Below, one piece after another: positions 1 to 5,996 of a DNA stretch of 8,151 nt; position 1 is the first letter of the stretch; each line of letters starts with the position of its first letter. This stretch comes from Candidatus Subteraquimicrobium carltonvillense (GTDB lineage Bacteria > Actinomycetota > Aquicultoria > Subteraquimicrobiales > Subteraquimicrobiaceae), in assembly GCA_002339355.1 (NCBI GenBank), contig DDKQ01000101.1, forward strand, positions 1,237 to 9,387, given 5' to 3'. The notes below the pieces were generated by a model that worked only from the letters and a program-made list of their open reading frames with translations, did not search any database and had not been told where the DNA came from. The position numbers and the translations under genes were made by a program.

Positions 1-34
1 AGTAATTGGTAATTAGGTTATTGGGTAATTGGGT
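1..34. repeat. Degenerate TAATTGG-type short tandem repeat
   Basis: The first 34 bases are about four imperfect copies of a 7-8 base unit close to GTAATTGG (variants include GTAATTAG and GTTATTGG). The array ends where the hepT stop codon begins on the other strand. It probably continues to the left of the window. I see no coding or promoter signal in it. Arrays of this kind occur between genes in many environmental bacterial genomes; that comparison is from memory. Confidence 0.5.
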
Positions 35-465
35 CACCTTTCATTATCTCTCTTCTCTTTCTCTAGGAACTCCAAAATATATCGCTCAAATTTGCGAAAA
101 TCTTCAATTTTGCCTGTATATTCATGAACTTTTTTTCGATCTATCTTTAGATATTCGTGGACTAAAATGTTGCGGAATCCAGCCATGAGTCTAATTTCCT
201 TGGCAAACTCCATAGGTATAATCTGATGCTCTCCTAAAGCAATAATTGCCTCCCCGCCTTCGGCACGAGGTAAATTCTTTTGAGCCAGTATATAGTGGGC
301 GACATCAAGGACGCATTCGATGGATAATTGTAGACATCTCTCAGCTAATTTGTACGTCTCAGGGGAACTAATAAACTTCTCGTTTTCAATCTTTGATAAC
401 TTTTCCAATATAACGAGATTGTCTTCCAATTCTTTGAACCGATCGAGAATGATTTCCTTGTTCAT
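34..465 (-). CDS. hepT: HepT-like HEPN ribonuclease toxin (DUF86)
   Basis: This 143-residue protein is mostly helical and has the size and layout of HepT (DUF86, HEPN superfamily) toxins. The HEPN catalytic motif Rx4HxY is present as RNILVHEY, with Arg98, His103 and Tyr105. In characterised HepT/MntA pairs Arg and His make the RNase site, and the nearby Tyr is the residue the antitoxin modifies with AMP. All three are kept, so the toxin looks intact. The start is ATG; its ribosome site GAGGT (476-480) lies 10 bases upstream and overlaps the stop codon of the upstream antitoxin gene. That argues for translation coupled to the antitoxin, eight bases away. RNA-cleaving activity is inferred from the family. 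Confidence 0.88.
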   Translation of the reverse strand: MNKEIILDRFKELEDNLVILEKLSKIENEKFISSPETYKLAERCLQLSIECVLDVAHYILAQKNLPRAEGGEAIIALGEHQIIPMEFAKEIRLMAGFRNILVHEYLKIDRKKVHEYTGKIEDFRKFERYILEFLEKEKRDNER

Positions 466-473
466 AATGAATG

Positions 474-887
474 CTACCTCTTTAGGCGATTCTTTAACGC
501 CATTTCGTAAAAGCGAGATTTAGCCTTATAGTCCCCGTATTCGCACAAGGTTTTCATCTCAAAGGCAATCCGTTCTTCATTTGATGATGCATAGATTGCT
601 CTTCCTTCTCTTATCACCTCATATCTTAAAAGCGGATTGGCGGAATTTAATGGTGTTACTTGAATCGGTAAATTTGGGTGGTTTTTAGTGAGCTCATTCT
701 TAAAACTCTCGGCGATCTCCATCTCTTTGATTATATCTGGGCTCTGTAAATCAATAAGAATAGCAATGTCGATATCCTGGAAAAATTTATCTCCTCGAGC
801 GTAGGAACCAAAAAGGTAGACCAACTCGATTCCCAATTTTTTACACGTTTCCCCATCAATCTTTAGTGAAACTTTTCTTTTTATCAT
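474..887 (-). CDS. mntA: MNT-domain nucleotidyltransferase antitoxin (MntA-like)
   Basis: This 137-residue minimal nucleotidyltransferase is the expected partner of HepT; the family neutralises HepT by adding AMP to its tyrosine. The core motif is visible as LFGSYARGD (25-33) followed by DID (38-40). Two oddities are visible. The spacing from GS to DxD is nine residues rather than the usual ten. The position that normally carries the third metal-binding Asp (family pattern vDxvxL) reads IQVTPL, with Gln76. I chose ATG at 887 rather than the upstream ATGs at 920 and 1001, because those would put the -10 box or the end of the neighbouring gene inside the coding region. The AGGA before this ATG is unusually close to it. 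It is first in the operon with hepT. Catalytic competence is uncertain. Confidence 0.82.
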   Translation of the reverse strand: MIKRKVSLKIDGETCKKLGIELVYLFGSYARGDKFFQDIDIAILIDLQSPDIIKEMEIAESFKNELTKNHPNLPIQVTPLNSANPLLRYEVIREGRAIYASSNEERIAFEMKTLCEYGDYKAKSRFYEMALKNRLKR

Positions 888-917
888 TCCTTTTCGCCTG
901 CACCTGAGGGAATATAT

Positions 918-946
918 CATATGGATTATACCATATTGCCATATTG
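918..946 (-). promoter_or_regulatory. Promoter -10 box with overlapping operator-like repeat, antitoxin-toxin operon
   Basis: Read on the minus strand there is a perfect TATAAT (925-930), 37 bases before the mntA start. It is flanked exactly by an inverted repeat, ATATGG (919-924) and CCATAT (931-936). The half-site CCATATTG is then repeated in direct tandem (931-938 and 939-946). A convincing -35 box is not visible; TTGAAC at 953-958 is too far away. The placement suggests a site where a repressor would block RNA polymerase, perhaps autoregulation by the toxin-antitoxin complex, but that is inference. Confidence 0.5.
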
Positions 947-972
947 GTGGAAGTTCAAGCAATATGAAAAAA

Positions 973-1908
973 CTATAAAGAATCAACTTTCTGTTTGGCA
1001 AAAGAGGTTTTTCGGGTAAGATAAATCTTTCTGACTATAAAAGCCAGTACAAGGAAAGCAAAAACGGCAACGATAATTTTCCAGGGGATAATCCAGAAGG
1101 CTATCTCCTTTGTAGTCAAATTTCTGTTGTAGGTAAAAATATTGGGGCCATATTTGACCGTTGCCTTGGCTCTAAAAAATCCAAAAAAGGGACCACCCCA
1201 GTTCGTGGTCATTATCCTATCAGTTTTTGGAAGAATGGTTATATTCTCAAAATTTGCCTTTCCAGCATTTCTACCAAAAATGTCTTTGAAGGCGACAAAA
1301 CCTTTAAGGGTAAGATGCACATTGCCGACATTGCGAAAGACTAAATCAGAGTTAACATCACTGCTAAACCAGGGGTTTTTGACCGAAAAACTTCTAATTT
1401 TTCCTTTGCGGACGATATCTTTTTCACTTCCTATACTGGTGAGCACAAGGCATCCAATCCGGCCCACAATTCTCACTCCTGTATCTTTGGCTTTTTGCCC
1501 TACGGTTTCAAAGAATATACAGGCATAATGTCCTCCAAGCTCTGCACTTTTTGGAATAGTCACGGTGATTTTTACTTTTTCAACTTCCCCAGGTTCGAGA
1601 AAAAATTTCGTCTTATCCAGTTTTATCCATCTGGCGCAGGAATAGGACTGATGCCCTGGTAGATAAAAAACGAAGGTATTATCAGGCTTGATATAATAAT
1701 CAGCAATATCCGTGGTGACTTCGATGGGCACCTTGCCCTGATTTACAACCTTCACCGTCTTAGTTTCGCTTTCCCCCGGTTTGGCTTGAATTTCTACCTT
1801 GGCTGGGGATACCATGAAAGTCTTGTCATCTTTGGCTTCGATTGGGCAGGAAAAGAGGAAAATAGAAACAACTACCATAATAATTGCTATTAAAGATTTT
1901 TTAATCAT
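973..1908 (-). CDS. DUF916-like Ig-fold surface protein with C-terminal membrane anchor
   Basis: This 311-residue exported protein has a signal peptide (hydrophobic 5-20, likely cut after IEA at 25), an extracellular beta-rich region, and one membrane helix (about 269-292) followed by a basic tail. The opening FMVSPAKVEIQAKPGE, the stretch ending ELGGHYACIFFE, and the later VFRNVGNVHLTLKGFV and ILPKTDR match the pattern of DUF916/WxL-interacting-type proteins, which stack Ig-like domains and hold partner proteins at the cell wall. A weak lipobox-like LFSC (18-21) is present, but Phe at -2 makes lipidation unlikely. The ATG start has a strong GGAGG site nine bases upstream. It lies 90 bases after the secreted protein gene and probably shares its transcript. 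Its partner and ligand are unknown. Confidence 0.7.
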   Translation of the reverse strand: MIKKSLIAIIMVVVSIFLFSCPIEAKDDKTFMVSPAKVEIQAKPGESETKTVKVVNQGKVPIEVTTDIADYYIKPDNTFVFYLPGHQSYSCARWIKLDKTKFFLEPGEVEKVKITVTIPKSAELGGHYACIFFETVGQKAKDTGVRIVGRIGCLVLTSIGSEKDIVRKGKIRSFSVKNPWFSSDVNSDLVFRNVGNVHLTLKGFVAFKDIFGRNAGKANFENITILPKTDRIMTTNWGGPFFGFFRAKATVKYGPNIFTYNRNLTTKEIAFWIIPWKIIVAVFAFLVLAFIVRKIYLTRKTSFAKQKVDSL

Positions 1909-1941
1909 GAACTAATTCCTCCGGGTTAAGTAAAAGAATAA

Positions 1942-1971
1942 GTAAACAGAGACTTATGGGTCTCTGTTTAC
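1942..1971 (-). terminator. Perfect 12-bp hairpin between two surface-protein genes
   Basis: GTAAACAGAGAC (1942-1953) and its exact reverse complement (1960-1971) flank a six-base loop. It sits 27 bases after the stop codon of the secreted protein gene. On the minus strand it is followed by a T-rich but interrupted stretch (TTATTCTTTTACTT). This could be an intrinsic terminator with partial read-through, or a hairpin that stabilises the upstream message, leaving more of the small secreted protein than of the anchored one. On the plus strand no T-run follows, so it acts, if at all, in the minus direction. Confidence 0.6.
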
Positions 1972-1998
1972 ATTCGATAGCTTTATTAAAAATCCTTT

Positions 1999-2502
1999 TT
2001 AGATCGATGTAATGGTGTAAGTATGCGTGCAGTTGTAAGCGCCTGGATTGTCATCGTAGTTGATGGTGAGTTTATAATTGACTGTAACCGTTGCTCCAGC
2101 CTCTCCAGTTTTGGTACCCGATGTCACCACGTTGGTGGGCGAACCACTGGTGCTGAATTCAGTATTGTAACCTTGTGGAGTGCCATTGGTAGTACTTGAT
2201 GTGTACACTAATCGAGATGACGGAATAGTATCTGCACCCTTTGCAAGGTCATTGTCTTTATACACTGTCATATTCCAGCCACAGTTGGTTTTGGTAGTTA
2301 TGGATAGGTTGGTGGTTGTTTGGCTGCCAATGGTGACCGTTAGCGTGTGACTTGAAGGCACCGTTATAGAGACGGCAGATGGTACTGTACAACTTACACT
2401 ACAATTACCAGAAGCACTCACACTCACAGCATAGGCGGCACCTACTCCTCCAGAGACAAGTAAAGTAAGTGCTGCTAAGAATGCTAATCCTTTCCTGTGC
2501 AT
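1999..2502 (-). CDS. Secreted Thr/Ser-rich beta-sandwich surface protein, four cysteines
   Basis: This is a 167-residue exported protein. The signal peptide is clear: basic HRK, a hydrophobic stretch at 6-16, and cleavage expected after AYA at 25. The mature part is rich in Thr, Ser, Val and Asn in alternating patterns typical of beta strands. It has four cysteines (34, 38, 74, 158), enough for two disulfides. It ends in a strand-like segment, GAYNCTHTYTITSI, similar in style to the last strand of WxL, spore-coat-U or pilin-like sandwich domains. No Trp-x-Leu motif is present, so it is not a standard WxL protein. The ATG start has AGGAAGG-type sites just upstream. Next to a DUF916-like anchor it is probably a surface or fibre subunit; that role is inferred from context. 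Confidence 0.65.
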   Translation of the reverse strand: MHRKGLAFLAALTLLVSGGVGAAYAVSVSASGNCSVSCTVPSAVSITVPSSHTLTVTIGSQTTTNLSITTKTNCGWNMTVYKDNDLAKGADTIPSSRLVYTSSTTNGTPQGYNTEFSTSGSPTNVVTSGTKTGEAGATVTVNYKLTINYDDNPGAYNCTHTYTITSI

Positions 2503-2556
2503 TTTGCTACCTTCCTTCCTCGTTTGAGTCTATTCTGTTGATTTACCGCGCAAAAA

Positions 2557-2590
2557 CTTATAATTTTATTTCTCTTTTCGGCTAAAGAGA
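2557..2590 (-). promoter_or_regulatory. Candidate promoter and inverted repeat upstream of the secreted protein gene
   Basis: On the minus strand, TTTAGC (2581-2586) and TATAAG (2557-2562) are separated by 18 bases and would start transcription about 50 bases before the gene. The -35 match is weak. An inverted repeat TCTCTTT-N6-AAAGAGA (2571-2590) covers the -35 box and could be an operator. It is not followed by a T-run on either strand, so it is unlikely to be a terminator. Confidence 0.35.
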
Positions 2591-2658
2591 TATGGGACTT
2601 TAGTTATAAATTAAGTTTTTTTACACCCTATGCTTTCGATTCTTATACCCTTCCCAAA

Positions 2659-2913
2659 TTGGTATTTTCGCGCCTAGCCACTTTAATTTGCATAGTTGCT
2701 GGGCTTTTAAAGATGGTAGGAGAAGGAAATCTTTCTCGGAGAAGAAGTATTTTGGATTTATCCCTTTCTGCTTTGATTGCAGTCTTAGCGCTCTCTTGCA
2801 TTTTCTCTATCTCCTTTCCCCTTAGCCTATTCGGTCAGTACAAGAGATACGAGGGACTCTTCACATTGGTCAATTACGCTCTGCTATATTTCAGTTGTCA
2901 ATCTTGTGGTTGA
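2659..2913 (+). pseudogene. O-antigen ligase-like protein, N-terminal fragment
   Basis: This open segment encodes the first membrane helices of a Wzy/O-antigen ligase-type protein, ending in the family-like stretch SLFGQYKRYEGLFTLVNYALLY. The recognisable reading continues upstream: codons from about 2617 read FFTPYAFDSYTLPKL, the usual beginning of such proteins. Between the stop at 2539-2541 and the TTG at 2659, however, there is no ATG, GTG or TTG in frame. The proper start is therefore missing or has been moved. After about 2892 the reading must skip one base to continue as VVNLVVEEEQ in the next segment; the original frame stops at 2911-2913. Confidence 0.7.
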
Positions 2914-4072
2914 GGAAGAGCAGATAAATCTTTTAGTCAAGGCTTTTATACTTTCAGCTACCATAATTTCGGTTTACGGTATCAGTCAACATTTTGGATG
3001 GGATTTTGTTCGAGCCTCTGGCGCGGGGACTGGAGCAATTCGAAGTTTTTCCACCCTAGGCAACCCAGTTTTTCTTGGAGCCTTTTTGGTGATGAGCCTA
3101 TTGGTTACTTTAGGTTTTACTGTTGGTCAGTGGAGCAAAGCAAGCTGGATCACGCGCTCGTTCCTAAGCTTCGCACTTGCAGCAATGGCTGTGTGTCTCA
3201 TCTTTACATATTCACGCGGTAGCTGGGTGGGATTCTTAATCAGTATGATTCTCTTTGCCATATTAGCAGGGAAGAAAATTATTTCGGTGGGTAGATCAAA
3301 AGTTGTGTGGTTTTTACTTGTACTGATAATGGTGGCAGTTTTTGCTGGAGTCATTTCCAAAGTCCCGTCAGTTATGGAGCGAATTACCTCAATAGCTGGA
3401 CTGGGAGGAACTGCCAAAACCAGGCTCATTATCTGGAATGCTATGGTTAATATGATTGCTGCTAGACCTCTTTTGGGTTATGGGCCTGATACTCTGAGTC
3501 TCATCTACCCTAAATATATCCCTGCCGAATTTCGTGTTTTAGAGCCGGGCGCAAGAGTTGATAAAGCACATAATGAATTTTTACAGGTTGCAACTACTAT
3601 TGGAATAATTGGTTTGGGGGTTTATCTTTGGTTGATACCTTCCTTCTTTTGGGTGGGCTTCAGGGCTTTGAGAAAGATCGAAGACCATTACCACTATTTT
3701 TTGCTTGTGGGTCTTCTCTCTGGTCTAATAGGATACCTAATTCAGCTTCAGTTTAGTTTCAGCCAACTAGATGTGGCACCCATTTTTTGGGTTTTACTGG
3801 GGCTGGCTATTGCAATTCAAGAAATTGGAATGAGCTCAAAAGGTGAGATTAAAAGATTGGAGTTGTGGACCAAGGAAGGAGAAAAGAAATTAGCTTATAC
3901 AATGTGCTTTCTTTTAGTCAGCGCAGTTATTTTTGGTTTTTGGATTACTTCAATTCGCCCCTTAGCTGCAGATATATATTATAAGCAGGGAGCAAGTACA
4001 AGTGAGGAGCAAATTGACTCTGCTGTCTTTTACCTGGAACGGGGACCCCAAAAAAATAGATGCCTATTCTAA
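2906..4072 (+). pseudogene. O-antigen ligase/Wzy-like membrane protein, central fragment
   Basis: This is the main part of a polytopic membrane protein of the O-antigen ligase/polymerase (Wzy_C) superfamily, which joins or polymerises lipid-linked glycans on the outer face of the membrane. Visible signatures are GNPVFLGAF (52-60), YSRGSWVGF (102-110), the large outer loop with YGPDTLSLIYPKY, and KAHNEFLQVATTIGIIGLG with the conserved His. Several hydrophobic helices follow to ADIYYKQGAS. The annotated ATG lies inside the family alignment, since coding continues backwards into the previous segment in another frame. Near 4038-4055, around CCCC and a run of seven A, the frame shifts again, giving the tail RGPQKNRCLF and a stop. 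The same skip of one base restores a TPR. The gene is likely inactive unless these are sequencing errors. Confidence 0.75.
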
Positions 4073-4205
4073 TCTTGCAGTTGCCTATCATCAAAGAGGC
4101 GAGATTAATAAGGCTATTGCTACTATTGAAAAGGCTTTACGTGTGGATTCTAACAATCCCTCTTTGAGACAGATGCTACGCGAGTTAAAACGTGTAGAAA
4201 ACTAG
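4002..4205 (+). pseudogene. TPR tail of the O-antigen ligase-like protein, C-terminal fragment
   Basis: Real coding in this frame begins near 4044 and reads DPKKIDAYSNLAVAYHQRGE and on through NKAIATIEKALRVDSNNP, one complete tetratricopeptide repeat with its usual small and aromatic positions. The preceding half-repeat (SEEQIDSAVFYLE) lies in the frame of the central fragment. Joined together the two give a short TPR tail of about one and a half repeats, as found at the C-terminus of many Wzy-like proteins, though usually longer. The GTG at 4002 has no independent ribosome site, so this is a fragment rather than a separate gene. Confidence 0.65.
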
Positions 4206-4210
4206 AAGCT

Positions 4211-4226
4211 AGGGGTCAGGCTTGAC
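4211..4226. repeat. AGGGGTCAGGCTTGAC motif between convergent genes
   Basis: This 16-base sequence lies between the end of the TPR fragment and the end of the convergent lysR gene. From memory, GGGGTCAGG-CTTGAC sequences recur between genes in many bacterial genomes, often with REP-associated transposases. Only one copy is present here and no transposase gene is near. No hairpin-and-T-run terminator is visible for either convergent gene. Confidence 0.25.
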
Positions 4227-4248
4227 AAACTTGAAAAACTCTGTGTTT

Positions 4249-5136
4249 TTATTTGCCCAGAGCAAATTTGATAAATTCTTTTTGGGTGCGAGTTAAGAAG
4301 CGGCGTTTATCAAAAACTAAATATAGGTCTCTAAAGAAATCAATGTTTTTAAAGGGAACAGTTTTTAAAGTGCCCAGAACAAGAGCTTTCTCGGCAGCAC
4401 ATTTTGAAATGATAGAAATGCCCAAACCCGCTTCTACTCCAGTAAGAACTGCTTGGGTGCTGCCTAAATCCATAATTTCGTTTAAGTTTTCTAAAGATAG
4501 TCCATGTTTTTCCAGAGTTTCTTCAATTGTTTTTCTGGTTCCTGAGCCTATCTCGCGCAAGATAAAGGGCTCTCTTAGAATTTCTTCTATTGTCACACTC
4601 TCTTTTGATGCTAGTGGATGATTTGGCGGCAGGATTAGAATCAAATCATCAGTAACAAATTTTTCAATTTGGAGATTGTTGGGTTCTGGGGGAGCGCCAA
4701 CAAAACCAATATCGATTTCATGTTCTTCGATTTTTTTTAAAATTTCAGCTGTGTCGCTGATTTCAAGAGCTGGCTCAACATCAGGGAATTTCCTTATAAA
4801 CTGGCCCAATATCTTAGGAACGATGTATTCTCCAGGAATGGTGCTTGCCCCTAAGACTAAATGACCGCGAACAACGCCTTGTAGCTCGTCAATGGACTCA
4901 CTTAAAACTCTATTCAATTTCAATATCTGCTTGGCATAGTTGTAGAATATTTTTCCAGCCTCAGTTAGCTGTACTCTAACGCCTGATCTATCAAGTAAGG
5001 TTTGCCCATATTCTTTTTCGATGGACTGGATTTGAAAACTTATGGCGGGCTGAGAGAGTTTAAGAGCCTTTGCCGCTTCAGAAAAACTCTTCTTTTCCAC
5101 CACCGTTAGGAAGGTTTTGAAGTAACTGATGTTCAT
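4249..5136 (-). CDS. LysR-family regulator, selenium-metabolism-associated type
   Basis: This 295-residue LysR-type transcription factor has an N-terminal winged helix (FKTFLTVVEKKSFSEAAKAL, then LSQPAISFQIQSIEKEYG, about 6-45), a linker helix, and a periplasmic-binding-protein-like effector domain from about residue 90. Full length fits the family (about 290-300). The effector domain opening, LVLGASTIPGEYIVPKILGQF, closely resembles the CysB-like subgroup that databases call selenium metabolism-associated. Divergent DUF3343 supports this. The ligand is unknown. I chose ATG at 5136, preceded by GGAAG at a proper distance; a GTG at 5151 would add five residues and lacks a ribosome site. LysR proteins commonly regulate the divergent gene, here DUF3343. 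Confidence 0.85.
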   Translation of the reverse strand: MNISYFKTFLTVVEKKSFSEAAKALKLSQPAISFQIQSIEKEYGQTLLDRSGVRVQLTEAGKIFYNYAKQILKLNRVLSESIDELQGVVRGHLVLGASTIPGEYIVPKILGQFIRKFPDVEPALEISDTAEILKKIEEHEIDIGFVGAPPEPNNLQIEKFVTDDLILILPPNHPLASKESVTIEEILREPFILREIGSGTRKTIEETLEKHGLSLENLNEIMDLGSTQAVLTGVEAGLGISIISKCAAEKALVLGTLKTVPFKNIDFFRDLYLVFDKRRFLTRTQKEFIKFALGK

Positions 5137-5182
5137 ACCGATTCTTCCCACAAAATAGCTGAGGGGACATTATTCCCGCTCT

Positions 5183-5310
5183 CATTCTGAGTCCGCCTAA
5201 GGCGGGCGAAGAATCTCAATTCTAATGAGATCCTTCGTCACTTCGCCCTGAAACCAGATGGTACAGGGCTTCGCTCCTCAGGATGAAGGTGGATTTATGA
5301 CCCACCTTCA
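5183..5310. repeat. Composite palindromic repeat cluster in the lysR-DUF3343 intergenic region
   Basis: Several hairpins are packed together. CCGCC-taa-GGCGG is at 5193-5205. CGAAGAATCTCA (5207-5218) pairs with TGAGATCCTTCG (5226-5237) at 11 of 12 positions. GCCCTG (5245-5250) pairs with CAGGGC (5264-5269). TGAAGGTGG (5284-5292) pairs exactly with CCACCTTCA (5302-5310). An outer pair, CATTCTGAG (5183-5191) and CTCAGGATG (5277-5285), encloses the first three. The enclosed part resembles dispersed GAAGAATCTC/GAGATCCTTCG elements of environmental genomes. None is followed by a T-run, so it is more likely a mobile-type repeat than a terminator. Confidence 0.7.
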
Positions 5311-5316
5311 AATAGC

Positions 5317-5341
5317 TTGTATTATTAAAATTCTTTATAAT
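5317..5341 (+). promoter_or_regulatory. Weak candidate promoter for the DUF3343 gene
   Basis: A perfect TATAAT (5336-5341) lies 90 bases before the DUF3343 start. The nearest -35-like hexamer, TTGTAT (5317-5322), is only 13 bases away, too short for a normal housekeeping promoter, and the region is simply AT-rich. Poor -35 spacing would fit a promoter that depends on an activator such as the divergent LysR protein, but this is speculative. The leader that follows carries a small hairpin, TCCTTC (5351-5356) with GAAGGA (5368-5373). Confidence 0.3.
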
Positions 5342-5431
5342 TATTTAAAATCCTTCAATGGTTTTTGGAAGGAAAGGATAGATTTTTATTGAATCTAGGC
5401 AAAGAGGGATTGAACGAGGGGAAGGAATCAT

Positions 5432-5656
5432 ATGTCAGAGGAATATGTGGTTATCTTTCATTCCACACATCACGCCCTGCGGGCGGAGAAGATTTTGAAG
5501 GGAAGTAAACTCGAAGCCAAGATGATACCCCTTCCTCGAAAATTCTCAGCCGAATGTGGATTGGCGCTAAAGATAAGTGGCGAAATAAAATCCCTTACGG
5601 AGGATATTCTCTCCTCTCGTGGGGTGGAATATAAGGGCATCTACGAGTTGGATTAA
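5432..5656 (+). CDS. DUF3343 protein, putative Se/S carrier-like
   Basis: This 74-residue soluble protein fits the length and pattern of DUF3343 (Se/S-carrier-like family): an opening strand (YVVIFHSTHHALRAEKIL), then IPLPRKFSAECGLALKI with the conserved Cys42-Gly43, and a closing VEYKGIYEL. The single Cys is the presumed site that would bind sulfur or selenium. The family often sits near selD, yedF or cysteine desulfurase genes, but its activity is not firmly established. The ATG start has GGGGAAGGA a few bases upstream. It is transcribed divergently from the selenium-type LysR gene, which probably controls it. No other selenium gene lies in the window. Confidence 0.8.
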   Translation: MSEEYVVIFHSTHHALRAEKILKGSKLEAKMIPLPRKFSAECGLALKISGEIKSLTEDILSSRGVEYKGIYELD

Positions 5657-5724
5657 AAAGCTGAATTAAAGGGTTATTTGTGCTATGTTTTTAATGAAAA
5701 AGAAGAGAATATGAAATTGTGGCT

Positions 5725-5760
5725 TTGACAAAGTGGAGTTAACTCTCTTTTCCCACTTGT
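5725..5760 (+). promoter_or_regulatory. TTGACA box with nested palindrome upstream of DUF951-ychF
   Basis: A consensus -35 hexamer TTGACA is at 5725-5730, but no good -10 box is found 16-18 bases on (the position reads TTTTCC). Directly after it lies the perfect palindrome GAGTTAACTC (5736-5745). This is enclosed by ACAA(A)GTGG (5728-5736) and CCACTTGT (5753-5760), which pair with one bulged base. It may be a regulated promoter with an operator or a weak hairpin in the 132-base gap. Confidence 0.3.
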
Positions 5761-5788
5761 TAGGATATGTTATGGGACGGGAGGAGAG

Positions 5789-5995
5789 ATGATCAAAATA
5801 GTACCCATTGAAATAGGCGATGTAGTAAAGATGAAGAAATCCCATCCTTGCGGGTCAAATGAGTGGGAAGTGACGAAATTGGGAATGGACATCGGGCTCA
5901 AGTGCCTCGGCTGTGGGAGGAAAGTGCGACTCATGCGCTCGAAGTTCGATCGCAGGTTTAGAGGTTATATCAGAAGAGTGAGGGAAGAGGGTTAA
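5789..5995 (+). CDS. DUF951 family protein, small Zn-ribbon-like
   Basis: This 68-residue protein has the full DUF951 pattern: an N-terminal strand region (GDVVKMKKSHPCG), EWEVTKLGMDIGLKCLGCGR and a basic C-terminus. His19, Cys21, Cys39 and Cys42 could bind one zinc ion. The family has no proven function; the basic surface suggests nucleic acid or ribosome contact, which is inference. The ATG start has GGGAGGAG just upstream. Its stop codon is one base from the ychF start, so the two are co-translated. DUF951 next to ychF, rpsF and ssb is an arrangement I associate with Bacillota and related lineages. Confidence 0.88.
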   Translation: MIKIVPIEIGDVVKMKKSHPCGSNEWEVTKLGMDIGLKCLGCGRKVRLMRSKFDRRFRGYIRRVREEG

Positions 5996-5996
5996 G

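Noticed and set aside
888..1001. Longer mntA reading frame starting at 1001 or 920
   Set aside because: It would overlap the end of the DUF916-like gene, include the -10 box and repeat sites as coding, and add an N-terminal extension not typical of minimal nucleotidyltransferases.
1142..1528. 128-codon open frame on the plus strand
   Set aside because: It lies wholly antisense to the DUF916-like gene, has no ribosome site and no recognisable motif.
2571..2590. Hairpin as a riboswitch or terminator
   Set aside because: Only a seven-bp stem with no T-run and no conserved aptamer motif; it overlaps the candidate -35 box and is better viewed as an operator-like repeat.
2890..2913. Programmed ribosomal frameshift in the ligase gene
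   Set aside because: No slippery heptamer or downstream structure is evident, and a second shift plus a missing start make decay or sequence error simpler.
5284..5310. Nine-bp hairpin as an intrinsic terminator of lysR or an upstream transcript
   Set aside because: No T-run follows on either strand, and it lies upstream of both divergent genes, where no transcript needs to end.
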